From NCBI GenBank assembly GCA_023443095.1, contig JAEZVV010000082.1, forward strand, positions 1 through 29,813: 29,813 bases of DNA, in the 5' to 3' direction. The stretch's first letter is position 1. Each line of letters opens with the position of its first letter. The notes beneath the pieces are model-generated. The model had not been told where the DNA came from. It worked only from the letters and a program-made list of their open reading frames with translations, and ran no database searches. Shown here piece after piece: positions 8,554-16,999 of this stretch. The DNA is from Pseudomonadota bacterium. GTDB lineage: Bacteria; Pseudomonadota; Gammaproteobacteria; Burkholderiales; Burkholderiaceae_F. The translations under genes were made by a program, and so were the position numbers.

Positions 8554-8943
8554 TCAGTCAGGCTCGTCGGTGGCACGGCGCGCCTTGGCGGCACGTTTGT
8601 ACGGGCGCAGGTAGATCAGCGCGGCGACAAAAAAGACGGCGGCAAACAGAATCTCGCCCGCGGCGGCCCAGCGGTAGGGCGCCGGTTCGAACACCCGCAC
8701 CAGGCCTTCAGCCAGGTACAGCAGAACGATCAGCACCGCCCATTGCATCGAATCCGGCTTGAGTGCCGCCATGCCGCGCAAGGGAATCAGCAGCGGCAGG
8801 ATTTTGAGCGCCAGCCACGAACCGCCCGGCCGGATCGGTGCGAACCACAGTTCGCACAAGACGCACCACACGGCGAGCGAGATCCAGCTGGCGAGCGCCA
8901 CCCGCCAGGCCCTGCGCTCGCTCCGGCCGAGTTCGACCGTCAT
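8554..8943 (-). CDS. DUF2069 small integral membrane protein
   Basis: The 129-residue protein has four hydrophobic segments (about 14-33, 43-60, 66-83 and 95-111) and a basic C-terminus (RPYKRAAKARR). These are typical of the DUF2069 family, which is commonly encoded next to a WrbA-type gene. The ATG at 8943 overlaps the wrbA stop (ATGA overlap), so translation is coupled. The role is unknown; the conserved pairing suggests a membrane partner of the flavodoxin-like quinone oxidoreductase. Confidence 0.87.
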   Translation of the reverse strand: MTVELGRSERRAWRVALASWISLAVWCVLCELWFAPIRPGGSWLALKILPLLIPLRGMAALKPDSMQWAVLIVLLYLAEGLVRVFEPAPYRWAAAGEILFAAVFFVAALIYLRPYKRAAKARRATDEPD

Positions 8944-9527
8944 GCCGCCAGCTTCAGCGCGGCGGTGGCCAGACGCCGGCCGAGAGCGCGCGCCAGTCGC
9001 ACTTCTTCGGGGCTGAGCTGGCCGCCGCGCTCGTGGGCGACATGGCTCGCGCCGTAGGGCGAGCCGCCGCTGTGCGTGGTGGTCAGGTCGGGCTCGGTAT
9101 AGGGCAGGCCGACGATGAACATGCCGTGATGCAGCAGCGGCAGCATCATCGAGATGAGAGTGGTTTCCTGCCCGCCGTGCATCGAGTTGGTCGAGGTGAA
9201 AACCGCTCCCGGCTTGCCGGCCATCGTTCCCGCGAGCCAGGCGCCCGAGGTGGTGTCGAGGAAATGCTTGAGCGGTGCGGCCATGTTGCCGAAACGCGTG
9301 GGCGAGCCGAGCGCCAGGCCGGCGCATTGCTCGAGGTCGGCGAGTTCCACATAGGGGGCGCCGCTGGGTGGCTCGGGCGGTGCGGCGGTTTCCACTACCG
9401 GCGACACCGGCGGCACCGTGCGCAGGCGGGCGGCGACGCCGGGCACGCTGTCGATGCCGACGGCGATCGCTTCGGCGAGCTGGCGGGTGGCGCCGTGGCG
9501 CGAATAGAAAAGAACGAGGATGTCCAT
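8940..9527 (-). CDS. wrbA: NAD(P)H:quinone oxidoreductase, WrbA family
   Basis: The 195-residue flavodoxin-fold protein has an FMN phosphate loop at the N-terminus (YSRHGATRQLAEAIA, residues 8-22). The WrbA signatures GSPTRFGNMAAPLKHFLD and TSTNSMHGGQETT are present, as is a C-terminal GGSPYGASH motif. The family performs two-electron reduction of quinones by NAD(P)H and limits radical formation. I chose the ATG at 9527 for the immediate MDILVLFYS strand. It is the first gene of a minus-strand run and is divergent from the YihY-type gene across only 43 bases, so the two probably share a control region. Confidence 0.93.
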   Translation of the reverse strand: MDILVLFYSRHGATRQLAEAIAVGIDSVPGVAARLRTVPPVSPVVETAAPPEPPSGAPYVELADLEQCAGLALGSPTRFGNMAAPLKHFLDTTSGAWLAGTMAGKPGAVFTSTNSMHGGQETTLISMMLPLLHHGMFIVGLPYTEPDLTTTHSGGSPYGASHVAHERGGQLSPEEVRLARALGRRLATAALKLAA

Positions 9528-9570
9528 CGGGGGTAGGAAAGGGGCGACGGGAGCTATTATCGCCGCGGCC
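9528..9570. promoter_or_regulatory. Compact divergent control region wrbA / yihY-like
   Basis: Only 43 bases separate the two divergent start codons. A -10-like TATTAT lies at 9555-9560 on the plus strand, too close to the ATG at 9571 to leave room for an ordinary leader. If it is used, the yihY-like mRNA would be nearly leaderless. The wrbA promoter must reach into the yihY-like coding region. Inference from spacing only. Confidence 0.3.
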
Positions 9571-10824
9571 ATGATCGCTATCGCCCAAACCCTGTACGAC
9601 CAGTTCTCCGATTGGCTGCGCCGCCACCCGCGCGTGAAAGCCGGACGCGAGGTCCTCGCTTTCGCCGCCCGCCGCGCGCGCATGGCGCAGATGCAGCAGG
9701 TCGCCTCCAGCCTCACGCTCACCACGGTCCTGTCGATCGTGCCGCTGCTGGCGGTGGCGCTGGCGATGTTCGCGGCTTTTCCACTGTTTGCGGAATATCG
9801 CGAAGCCTTCGAGAAGCTGCTGATCAAGAACCTGCTGCCGAGCGAGTTCAACACCTCGATCCTGCGCTACCTGCGCCAGTTCGCGACCAAGGCGGCCGGG
9901 CTCACGGTTTTCGGCCTGGCGGGCCTGGCGGCGTCGGCGCTGCTGATGATCTTCACCATCGACGCCGCGCTCAACTCGATTTTCAACGTGCGCGACCAGC
10001 GCCCGCTCGGGCAACGCATCCTGATCTACTGGGCCCTGATCACGCTCGGTCCAGTGGTGCTGGGCGCCAGTCTGACCCTGACGTCGTATCTGGCCTCGAT
10101 TTCGCTCGTCGGCGTGCCCAAAGGCGGGTTGCCGTCGTGGGGAGTGGGCCTGGCGCAGATCGCGCTGAGCGGCGTCGCCCTGGCCGTGTTGTATGTCTAC
10201 GTGCCTTATCGCAAGGTCCGGTGGCATGACGCCCTGGTCGGTGGCTTCACCGTGGCGCTGATCTCCCAGCTGGTCAAGGAGGGTTTCAGCTTCTATGTCG
10301 GGACCGGCACGGTGACCTCGATCTACGGCGCCTTTTCGGCGCTGCCGGTATTTCTGATCTGGGTCTACATATCGTGGCTGCTGGCGCTGTTCGGGGCGGC
10401 GATCACCGCCACCCTGCCGATGTTGCGGTCGATGCGGTTTGCCGACGAGGTCAAGGTCGGCAACGGTTTCGTCACCGCCGTGGCGCTTTTGCGCGAACTG
10501 ATGAACGCTCGTCGCGGCGGCCAGCCCGAAGTCGAACTCGGCGCCCTGGCGCGCGCCGTGATCAGCTTCCCCGAGGAAACCGAGCGTCTTCTGAGGCAGC
10601 TCGAGGCCTGCGGCTACGTCGCCGAACTCGCCGGCGATTACGGCGATCACTGGATGCTGCTGGCCGACCCCGCCACCACCAACCTGGTGGCGGCGTTCGA
10701 GGCGCTCGCGGTCAATCCCGACAACAGCCTCGTGACCGCCGCCGGCAGCGGCCTGCAGGGCTGGATGCAGCAGGGCCTGGCGGCCGACTGGATCGCGCGA
10801 CCCATGGCCGACAGCTTGGCCTGA
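9571..10824 (+). CDS. YihY/UPF0761-family inner membrane protein
   Basis: The 417-residue protein has about six membrane helices in residues 45-300. The family signatures include a TTVLSIVPLLAV-like first helix, IFTIDAALNSIFNV, VYVPYRKVRWHDALVGG and YGAFSALPVFLIWVYISWLLALFGA. Residues 305-417 form a cytoplasmic tail that looks like a winged-helix-type domain. The family was once called RNase BN but is not a nuclease; its function is unsettled, with transport or envelope roles suggested. I chose the ATG at 9571 over the upstream in-frame ATG at 9520, which lies inside the wrbA start region. Confidence 0.92.
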   Translation: MIAIAQTLYDQFSDWLRRHPRVKAGREVLAFAARRARMAQMQQVASSLTLTTVLSIVPLLAVALAMFAAFPLFAEYREAFEKLLIKNLLPSEFNTSILRYLRQFATKAAGLTVFGLAGLAASALLMIFTIDAALNSIFNVRDQRPLGQRILIYWALITLGPVVLGASLTLTSYLASISLVGVPKGGLPSWGVGLAQIALSGVALAVLYVYVPYRKVRWHDALVGGFTVALISQLVKEGFSFYVGTGTVTSIYGAFSALPVFLIWVYISWLLALFGAAITATLPMLRSMRFADEVKVGNGFVTAVALLRELMNARRGGQPEVELGALARAVISFPEETERLLRQLEACGYVAELAGDYGDHWMLLADPATTNLVAAFEALAVNPDNSLVTAAGSGLQGWMQQGLAADWIARPMADSLA

Positions 10825-11032
10825 GTCTGGCGCCACTCGTGGTCGAGATCGGTTCGCCCCAGTTTGCGGAGGCGCGTTGCTTGCCAGCAACCAAATTCGG
10901 GCCGTGAAGCGAATCTTGCGTTCAAGGGCTTATCCGCCACGATGAGCGCAATAGCATCCCTCTCAACTCGTCACGCAGGGGCCGAGTCCACCGGTCTCAG
11001 GCCTGCCGTGATCGAACGGAGGGGTGGCAACG

Positions 11033-11839
11033 ATGGCGATTCGACCGTGTTGTTCCCGGCCTCTGTCCGCGCTGGCTTTGAGCGCGGTCTTGTTGGTGCC
11101 GACGCTGACCGCTGCGCAGTCGGGGCCGCTTGATCCGGCGGCCGGCCGCTGGCAATACGCGGCGACGATTTACGCCTACCTGCCCACTATCCATGGTCAT
11201 GGCCGCTTCCCGGTCGGCCCCGACGGATCGAACGTCTCGGTCGACGCCGACCAGATCATCGACAAACTCAAGTTCACGGTCATGGGTTCGTTCGACGCTC
11301 ACAACGGCCGCTGGGGCGGATTCACCGACCTGCTTTATCTCAATGTTGGCGGCTCCAAGAGCCGCCCCGATCGGGGCATCGCCGGACCAGCGCTCGCGAC
11401 GTCCGCCGATCTCGACATCAAGTCCACGGTCTGGACGCTCGCCGGTGAATACCGGCTGGCGTCCGATCCTGCCATGACCACCGATCTGCTGGCCGGAACG
11501 CGTTTGTTAAGTCTCAAGGAAAAGCTGAGTCTCAACCTTGCTGCGAGCGCCGGCAGCCGTAGCGCCGCCAGCGAGGTCAAGCAGACCGTCTGGGACGCCA
11601 TCGTTGGCGTCAAGACTCGTTACCGGTTTGGCCGCGCCTGGTCAGTACCGTTTTACGCGGACATCGGCACCGGTCAGTCGGACCTGACTTGGCAGATCGG
11701 CGCCGGAATCAGTTATGCGTTTGGCTGGGGCGAAGCGAGTGCGAAGTGGCGCTACCTCGATTACCGGTTCGATTCGAACAAGCCGGTCGAGAGCCTCAGT
11801 CTCAATGGTCCGATGGTTGGCGCCACTTTCCGCTGGTGA
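11033..11839 (+). CDS. Outer-membrane beta-barrel protein at the sulfatase locus
   Basis: The GGAGGGG site at 11018-11024 sets the start at the ATG at 11033, giving 268 residues. A signal peptide (hydrophobic 11-27, cleavage near TAAQ) is followed by alternating-residue beta strands such as WQYAATIYAYLP, WGGFTDLLYLNV, VWTLAGEYRLA and ASAKWRYLDYRF. It ends in a terminal aromatic (MVGATFRW) typical of Bam-assembled barrels. The size suggests an 8-10-strand barrel, as in OmpW/OmpA-barrel-like proteins, rather than a trimeric porin. Being first in the plus-strand run before the maturase and sulfatase, it may admit or sense the sulfated substrate; that role is inferred from position only. Confidence 0.82.
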   Translation: MAIRPCCSRPLSALALSAVLLVPTLTAAQSGPLDPAAGRWQYAATIYAYLPTIHGHGRFPVGPDGSNVSVDADQIIDKLKFTVMGSFDAHNGRWGGFTDLLYLNVGGSKSRPDRGIAGPALATSADLDIKSTVWTLAGEYRLASDPAMTTDLLAGTRLLSLKEKLSLNLAASAGSRSAASEVKQTVWDAIVGVKTRYRFGRAWSVPFYADIGTGQSDLTWQIGAGISYAFGWGEASAKWRYLDYRFDSNKPVESLSLNGPMVGATFRW

Positions 11840-12006
11840 TCCGCCGTGGCAGCGATCCGCTTCCGGTTCGGCCCTGCAAAGTCGCACCCCGAAATCATTG
11901 CCATCAACACGGCTTCCAGGCACGAACGGGAGGCTGCGTCTAAACCACCGGGGGACAAGACCACGCGGTCCGCTCCCGGATTTCACCTCTAGCCATGGAG
12001 ATGTGT

Positions 12007-12591
12007 ATGAGATTCACGAATGTGTTTGCTGGGCTGGCCCTGTCCTTGTTCGCGCTGGGTGCCTCGGCCCAGACAGCCGGTGCCGGGTTCATCTCGGCGC
12101 CTGGCAAGGCGTTGGTGGCAGGCGAAATCAAGCTCGACGCCACCGTCACCGCCGTCGACGCCAAGAGCCGCCAGCTCACGGTGAAGCTGCCCGACGGCCA
12201 GTCGCGCATCATCGTGGCCGGGGCCGAGGTTCGCAACTTCGGCCAGATCAAGGTGGGTGACCGGGTCGAGGCGACGGTGGTGGAGGCGCTCACGCTCGAA
12301 CTCAAGAAGGGTGGCGCCGGCGTGCGCGAGCGCGACGACAGCGTGATGACCGAACGCGCCAAGGCGGGCGAGAAGCCGGGTGCGGCGGTAGGCACCAAGA
12401 CCACCGTCATCGCCGACGTGGTCAAAGTCGACCGCAAGGCCAAGACCGTGACGCTCAAGGGTGTGCGCGACTCGCTCGTGCTCAAGGTCGACGACCCCGA
12501 GCAGCTCAAGCTGATCGAAGTGGGGGACCAGGTCAAGGGCACCTATATCGAAGCGGTCGGTCTGGCTGTGGTGGCCAAGCCCGCCAAGTAA
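12007..12591 (+). CDS. Exported protein with internally duplicated beta-rich domain
   Basis: I chose the ATG at 12007 because GGAG lies six bases upstream; it gives 194 residues. A signal peptide ends near ASAQ (residue 22). Two homologous units follow: about 42-97 (LDATVTAVDAKSRQLTVKL ... IKVGDRVEATVVEALTLEL) and about 134-190 (VIADVVKVDRKAKTVTLKG ... IEVGDQVKGTYIEAVGLAV). A charged linker (RERDDSVMTERAKAGEKPG) separates them. Each unit has the strand-turn-strand and VGD-V pattern of small OB-like barrels. I do not know a biochemical function. Position between the barrel protein and the sulfatase maturase suggests a periplasmic accessory of the locus. Confidence 0.8.
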   Translation: MRFTNVFAGLALSLFALGASAQTAGAGFISAPGKALVAGEIKLDATVTAVDAKSRQLTVKLPDGQSRIIVAGAEVRNFGQIKVGDRVEATVVEALTLELKKGGAGVRERDDSVMTERAKAGEKPGAAVGTKTTVIADVVKVDRKAKTVTLKGVRDSLVLKVDDPEQLKLIEVGDQVKGTYIEAVGLAVVAKPAK

Positions 12592-12604
12592 GGCGATGAA
12601 AGAG

Positions 12605-12629
12605 CCACGGTCCGCGCCGCGGACCGTGG
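12605..12629. terminator. Perfect 11-bp hairpin before the maturase gene
   Basis: Arms CCACGGTCCGC (12605-12615) and 12619-12629 with a 3-base loop lie 13 bases after the preceding stop. No U-tract follows, so it may be a processing or attenuation hairpin inside the locus rather than a full terminator. Confidence 0.5.
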
Positions 12630-12678
12630 TCAAGCCCGGCGGGTGAGGCCGGGCGCTGGCGCTTGCTAGAGAACGAGA

Positions 12679-13938
12679 ATGAACGATCGGATCGAGCCGC
12701 AACTGATGTTGACGCCGCAGCCAGCGGGCTACAAACATCGCTTCCACGCGATGGTCAAACCCGCGGGTGCGCTGTGCAATCTCGACTGCACCTACTGCTA
12801 CTACCTGCATAAAGAAGGCTTGTTGCATCAGCCGCGTGCGCCGCGCATGTCCGACGCGATGCTCGAGCAGCACATCCGCCAGTACATCGAGGCCCAGACC
12901 GGTGACGAGGTGGTTTTCTCTTGGCAGGGCGGCGAGCCCACCGTGCTGGGTCTCGATTTCTTTCGCACCGTGGTCGCGCTCCAGGCTAAATACAAGAAGC
13001 CGGGCCAGCGGATCGAAAACGATCTGCAGACCAATGGCCTCTTGCTTGACGTCGAATGGGCCGGGTTCCTCCAGCGGCACCGCTTCCTGGTGGGGCTGAG
13101 CTGTGACGGCCCGGCGCGCCTGCATGACCACTACCGCCTGACCAAGGGCGGAACCCCGACCCATGCCAAGGTGATGGCGGCGGCGCAGTTGCTGCGCGAA
13201 CACGGCGTTCCCTTCAACGCTCTCTGCGTGGTCAACCGAGTCAACGTCAAGTTTCCGCTCGACGTCTATCGCTTCCTGACGCGCGAGCTGGGGGTGCGTC
13301 GGGTGCAGTTGATCTCCTGCGTCGAACCCAAGGTCTTTCACAACGTCGCGCCGCAGCACTGGGATACGGCGGCGATGCCGGTGGTGGGAACTCCGGCCGC
13401 CAAGCCGGGAACGCCGGACTCGGTCGTGACCGACTGGTCGGTCGACCCCGATGACTGGGGCCGCTTTCTGTGCAAGGTATGGGACGACTGGTATGGCCAC
13501 GGCCATTTCGGCAAGGTCCACGTGGACTTGTTCGAAACGGCGGTGGCGCAGGCGATGGGGCGGCCGTCGCAGCGCTGCATCACGGCCGAGTTCTGCGGCA
13601 AGGGCCTGGCGGTTGAGCACAACGGCGACGTCTTTTCCTGCGACCACTACGTCTACCCTGAATACCGGTTGGGCAACATCGGCCAGACACATCTGGGGGC
13701 GATGGCCTATGACGGGCAACAGCGCGCCTTCGGCTTCGCCAAGCGCGACACCCTGCCGCAATACTGCCGGGACTGCGAACACCTCAAGCTGTGTTGGGGT
13801 GAATGTCCCAAGAACCGTCTGGTGCGGACGCCGGACGGCGAACCGGGGCTCAACTACCTGTGCCCTGGATTAAAAGCGTTCTACGCCCACATCCAGCGCG
13901 ATCTGCGGGCGATTCTGAAGAGCCTGGCACCGACGTGA
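12679..13938 (+). CDS. Anaerobic sulfatase-maturating enzyme (radical SAM, SPASM domain)
   Basis: The 419-residue protein has the radical-SAM cluster motif CNLDCTYCYY (Cys33, Cys37, Cys40). SAM-binding features follow (FSWQGGEPTVLG, and ENDLQTNGLLL with the usual TNG). The C-terminal SPASM half holds the auxiliary cluster cysteines (RCITAEFCGKGLAV, GDVFSCDHYVYPEYRLGNI, YCRDCEHLKLCWGECPKNR). It oxidises the active-site Cys or Ser of sulfatases to formylglycine without oxygen; the natural target is the Cys-type sulfatase encoded 69 bases downstream. The anSME assignment is strong. It acts in the cytoplasm, before sulfatase export. Confidence 0.93.
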   Translation: MNDRIEPQLMLTPQPAGYKHRFHAMVKPAGALCNLDCTYCYYLHKEGLLHQPRAPRMSDAMLEQHIRQYIEAQTGDEVVFSWQGGEPTVLGLDFFRTVVALQAKYKKPGQRIENDLQTNGLLLDVEWAGFLQRHRFLVGLSCDGPARLHDHYRLTKGGTPTHAKVMAAAQLLREHGVPFNALCVVNRVNVKFPLDVYRFLTRELGVRRVQLISCVEPKVFHNVAPQHWDTAAMPVVGTPAAKPGTPDSVVTDWSVDPDDWGRFLCKVWDDWYGHGHFGKVHVDLFETAVAQAMGRPSQRCITAEFCGKGLAVEHNGDVFSCDHYVYPEYRLGNIGQTHLGAMAYDGQQRAFGFAKRDTLPQYCRDCEHLKLCWGECPKNRLVRTPDGEPGLNYLCPGLKAFYAHIQRDLRAILKSLAPT

Positions 13939-14007
13939 AGAAGAGCTCCTAGCCGTTTGCCGCAGCGCCGAAGCCAGGAAGCATCCACGCAGTCATGGGA
14001 GGAAAGC

Positions 14008-15675
14008 ATGAAGCCATTCTTGATGCCTTCGGTCTGGAGCCAGGGGATAGACGGCGAGCGACCGCGCCGCTGGCTGACGACGCTGGGCCTTGCCAGCGGT
14101 CTGGCGCTGTCGGCCAGCGTCCTGCCGGCGTGGGCGTAATCGACGCCGTCGCAAACCAAGAAACCCAACATCGTCATCATCTGGGGCGACGACGTGGGTC
14201 AGTCGAACATCAGCGCGTATTCGCATGGCGTGATGGGCTACAAGACGCCCAACATCGACCGAATTGCCAAGGAAGGCGTGATGTTTACCGACTATTACGC
14301 CGAGCAGAGCTGCACCGCCGGCCGCGCCTCGTTCATCACCGGGCAGTCGGGCTTGCGCACCGGCCTGACCAAGGTCGGCCTGCCGGGCGCTACGCTGGGT
14401 CTGCGCAAGGAAGACCCGACGATTGCAGAGCTGCTCAAGCCCCAGGGTTACGTTACCGGCCAGTTCGGAAAAAACCACTTGGGTGACCGCAACGAGTTCC
14501 TGCCCACCGTGCACGGCTTTGACGAGTTCTACGGCAACCTCTACCACTTGAACGCCGAAGAAGAGCCCGAGCTGCCCGACTACCCGAAGGACCCGAAGTT
14601 CCGCGCCAAGTTTGGTCCGCGCGGAGTCTTGGATTGCAAGGCGAGCAGCCGCGATGACGCCACTGCGGATCCGCGTTTTGGCAAGATGGGCAAGCAGGTT
14701 TGTACCGACACCGGGCCGCTCACCAAGGCGCGCATGCTGACCATCGACGACGACATCGCCAATCGAGCGGTCGACTTCATCCAGCGCCAGGCCAAGGCCG
14801 ACCAGCCTTTCTTCGCGTGGGTCAACTTCACCCACATGCATTTCCGCACGCACACCAAGCCCGAGAGCATGGGGCAGTCCGGGCCGAACCAGAGCCCTTA
14901 CCACGACACCATGGTCGACCATGACAAGAACGTCGGCACGGTGCTCAAGGCACTCGACGATCTGGGGCTGGCTGACAACACCATCGTCATGTATTCAACC
15001 GACAACGGTCCGCACATGAACAGCTGGCCGGATGCGGCGATGACCCCCTTCCGCAGCGAGAAGAACTCCAACTGGGAAGGCGCCTACCGAGTGCCGGCGA
15101 TGGTGCGCTGGCCGGGCAGGATCCAGCCGGGGCAGATCTCCAACGAGATGATCGCTCATCACGACTGGTTGCCGACTCTGGTGGCCGCCGCTGGCGACCC
15201 GCAGGTCAAGGACAAACTCTTGAAGGGTTACAAGGTCGTTGACGTCAACTACAAGGTCCACCTTGACGGCGACAACCTGATCCCCTACCTGACCGGTCAG
15301 GTTCCCAAGAGCCCGCGCGAGTCCTTCCTCTACATCAACGACGACCAGCAGCTGACCGGCCTGCGTTACGGCAACTGGAAACTCGTGTTCATGGAACAGC
15401 GCGCCCCGGGAACGCTGCGTATCTGGTCCGAGCCTTTCACTTCGCTGCGCGTACCTAAGATCTTCAACCTGCGCACCGATCCTTACGAGCGCGCCGACAT
15501 CACGTCGAACACCTATTACGACTGGTTGCTGGATCACGCTTTCCTGGTGGTCCCGGCGCAGGCCTACGTCGGAGACTTTCTGGCGAGCTTCAAGGATTAT
15601 CCCCAGCGGCAGAAAGCGGCCAGTTTCAATCTCGACGAGGTGGCATCCAAGCTAGGCGAAGGTCAGGGTAACTAA
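14008..15675 (+). CDS. Cys-type sulfatase interrupted by an in-frame TAA after the signal peptide
   Basis: An ATG at 14008 follows GGAGGAA and encodes a 43-residue signal peptide (basic ERPRRW, hydrophobic LTTLGLASGLAL, ending VLPAWA). TAA at 14137-14139 falls right at the expected cleavage point, and the same frame then runs open for 511 codons to 15675. Numbered through the stop, the sulfatase metal-site motif is IIWGDDVG (Asp61-Asp62). The formylglycine site is SCTAGRASFITG with Cys102; it is C-x-A-x-R rather than the common C-x-P-x-R. Later motifs include GKNHLGD, FFAWVNFTHMH and STDNGPHMNSWPD. The first plausible internal start (GTG 14194) would lose the DD metal ligands and the export signal. 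Possibilities are a recent nonsense mutation (CAA to TAA), a sequencing error, or stop readthrough. It would hydrolyse periplasmic sulfate esters. Confidence 0.85.
14137..14139 (+). other. In-frame TAA stop within the sulfatase reading frame
   Basis: This codon follows GCG (Ala43) and precedes TCG ACG CCG in a frame that is otherwise open from 14008 to 15675. One transition (C to T) from CAA would create it. Confidence 0.9.
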
Positions 15676-15747
15676 TGCCGGCTGGCCGGGGCGCTTGTAT
15701 CGCAGGCTGCCCCGGTTCGACCGCGCAGCCACCCGGAAGGAACTTTG

Positions 15748-16767
15748 ATGACGTACGAACCAGGGCAGTGGGCACGTGTCTTTGGGGTGGTGCTGATCGC
15801 TTGGCTGATGACGGCGGCTAACGCCCAGGCGCAAAACGATCCCCTGCCGTCATGGAACAACACGGCGTCGAAGCAGGCAATTCTGGCTTTTGTCGACCGT
15901 GTCTCGCGGCCGGGTTCGGTGGACTTCGTTCCGGTCGAAGAACGCATTGCGGTGTTCGACAACGATGGCACCTTGTGGGGCGAGCAGCCGATGTATGTCC
16001 AACTCGCCTTTGCGATCGACCGGGTCAGGGCCTTGAGCGAGCAGCATCCTGACTGGGTCACTCAGGAACCGTTTGCCAGTCTGCTCAAGGGGGATGTCAA
16101 GGGGGCGCTGGCGGGTGGCGAGGCGGCGATTGCCAAAATCGTGATGGCGACCCACGCGGGTGTCAGTACCGGCGAGTTCGCTCGCATCGTTGCCGACTGG
16201 ATCGCCTCGGCCCGTCACCCGGGCACCCAGCGGCTTTATACCGGGATGGTCTACCAGCCGATGATCGAGCTGCTGGCCTATCTGCGCGCGCAAGGCTTCA
16301 AGACCTGGATCGTGTCGGGCGGCGGCATCGAGTTCATGCGGCCGTGGGCCGAGAGGATTTACGGCATCCCGCCCGAGCAGGTGATTGGCAGCCGCATCAA
16401 GACCCAGTTCGTTCGCCGGGACGGCTCATCGGAACTGATGCGCCTGCCCGAAATCGATATGGTTGACGACCAAGCCGGCAAGCCGGTTGGCATCAACGCG
16501 GCAATCGGTCGCCGTCCGATCGCCGCGTTTGGCAACTCCGACGGCGACCTCGAGATGATGCAATGGACCGCCGACGGTGTCGGCCCGCGCTTCTGTCTCT
16601 ACGTCCACCATGACGATTCCAGCCGCGAATGGGCCTATGACCGCGAGTCTCAAGTGGGCCGACTCGACCGCGGCTTGGACGCCGCCCAGGCCGGCGGCTG
16701 GACCGTGGTCAGCATGAAAAACGACTGGAAGCGGATCTACCCCGAGCGGCCACCTACCGCGCCTTGA
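15748..16767 (+). CDS. Exported HAD-superfamily phosphatase
   Basis: The ATG at 15748 follows GGAAGGA (15734-15740) and gives 339 residues. A signal peptide ends near NAQAQ (about residue 29). HAD motif I is FDNDGTLWGE with nucleophile Asp71 and acid/base Asp73, motif II is WIVSGGG, and motif IV is AFGNSDGDLEMM. This is a phosphoserine-phosphatase-like HAD placed in the periplasm. It follows the sulfatase by 72 bases on the same strand, suggesting that the locus removes both sulfate and phosphate esters from a common or related substrate. The substrate is unknown. Confidence 0.88.
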   Translation: MTYEPGQWARVFGVVLIAWLMTAANAQAQNDPLPSWNNTASKQAILAFVDRVSRPGSVDFVPVEERIAVFDNDGTLWGEQPMYVQLAFAIDRVRALSEQHPDWVTQEPFASLLKGDVKGALAGGEAAIAKIVMATHAGVSTGEFARIVADWIASARHPGTQRLYTGMVYQPMIELLAYLRAQGFKTWIVSGGGIEFMRPWAERIYGIPPEQVIGSRIKTQFVRRDGSSELMRLPEIDMVDDQAGKPVGINAAIGRRPIAAFGNSDGDLEMMQWTADGVGPRFCLYVHHDDSSREWAYDRESQVGRLDRGLDAAQAGGWTVVSMKNDWKRIYPERPPTAP

Positions 16768-16933
16768 TCGCGCAACCCTGGTTCAGTCGGACCGCGACGC
16801 TGTACAAGGCGCCGACAGCTCGGCGTGTTCGTGGGCGGGATCGACCGCGATGTCTCGGCGTTCGCGTTCGAGGTCCGCTCTCTCGGTATCCGATTCCGAG
16901 CTCACCGAGATGTACTCGCCCGCGCCCGGAAAC

Positions 16934-16969
16934 AGCAAGGGCGGTGGCCTTGCGGCCACCGCCCTTGCT
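16934..16969. terminator. Perfect 16-bp hairpin between convergent HAD and hppA genes
   Basis: Arms AGCAAGGGCGGTGGCC (16934-16949) and 16954-16969 enclose a 4-base loop. The hairpin lies 31 bases after the hppA stop and 167 bases after the HAD stop, in a convergent gap. U-tracts are weak on both sides (TGTTTCC on the minus strand). It is probably the hppA terminator. The rest of 16768-16999 shows no gene. Confidence 0.65.
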
Positions 16970-16999
16970 TGCGCGAGGAGAGCGATCAGCTCGTCACGC

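Noticed and set aside
8944..10890. Upstream part of a 778-codon minus-strand open frame
   Set aside because: Only its last 129 codons (8554-8943) are a gene (DUF2069); the rest overlaps wrbA out of frame and the yihY-like gene antisense, with shadow-like composition.
10825..11032. Possible small gene between the yihY-like gene and the barrel protein
   Set aside because: Short frames here lack ribosome sites and recognisable content; only a small GTTGC-GCAAC inverted repeat near 10877 is seen.
14194..15675. Sulfatase starting at GTG 14194 as a shorter functional protein
   Set aside because: It would lack the signal peptide and the conserved DD metal-binding pair just upstream and has no ribosome site.
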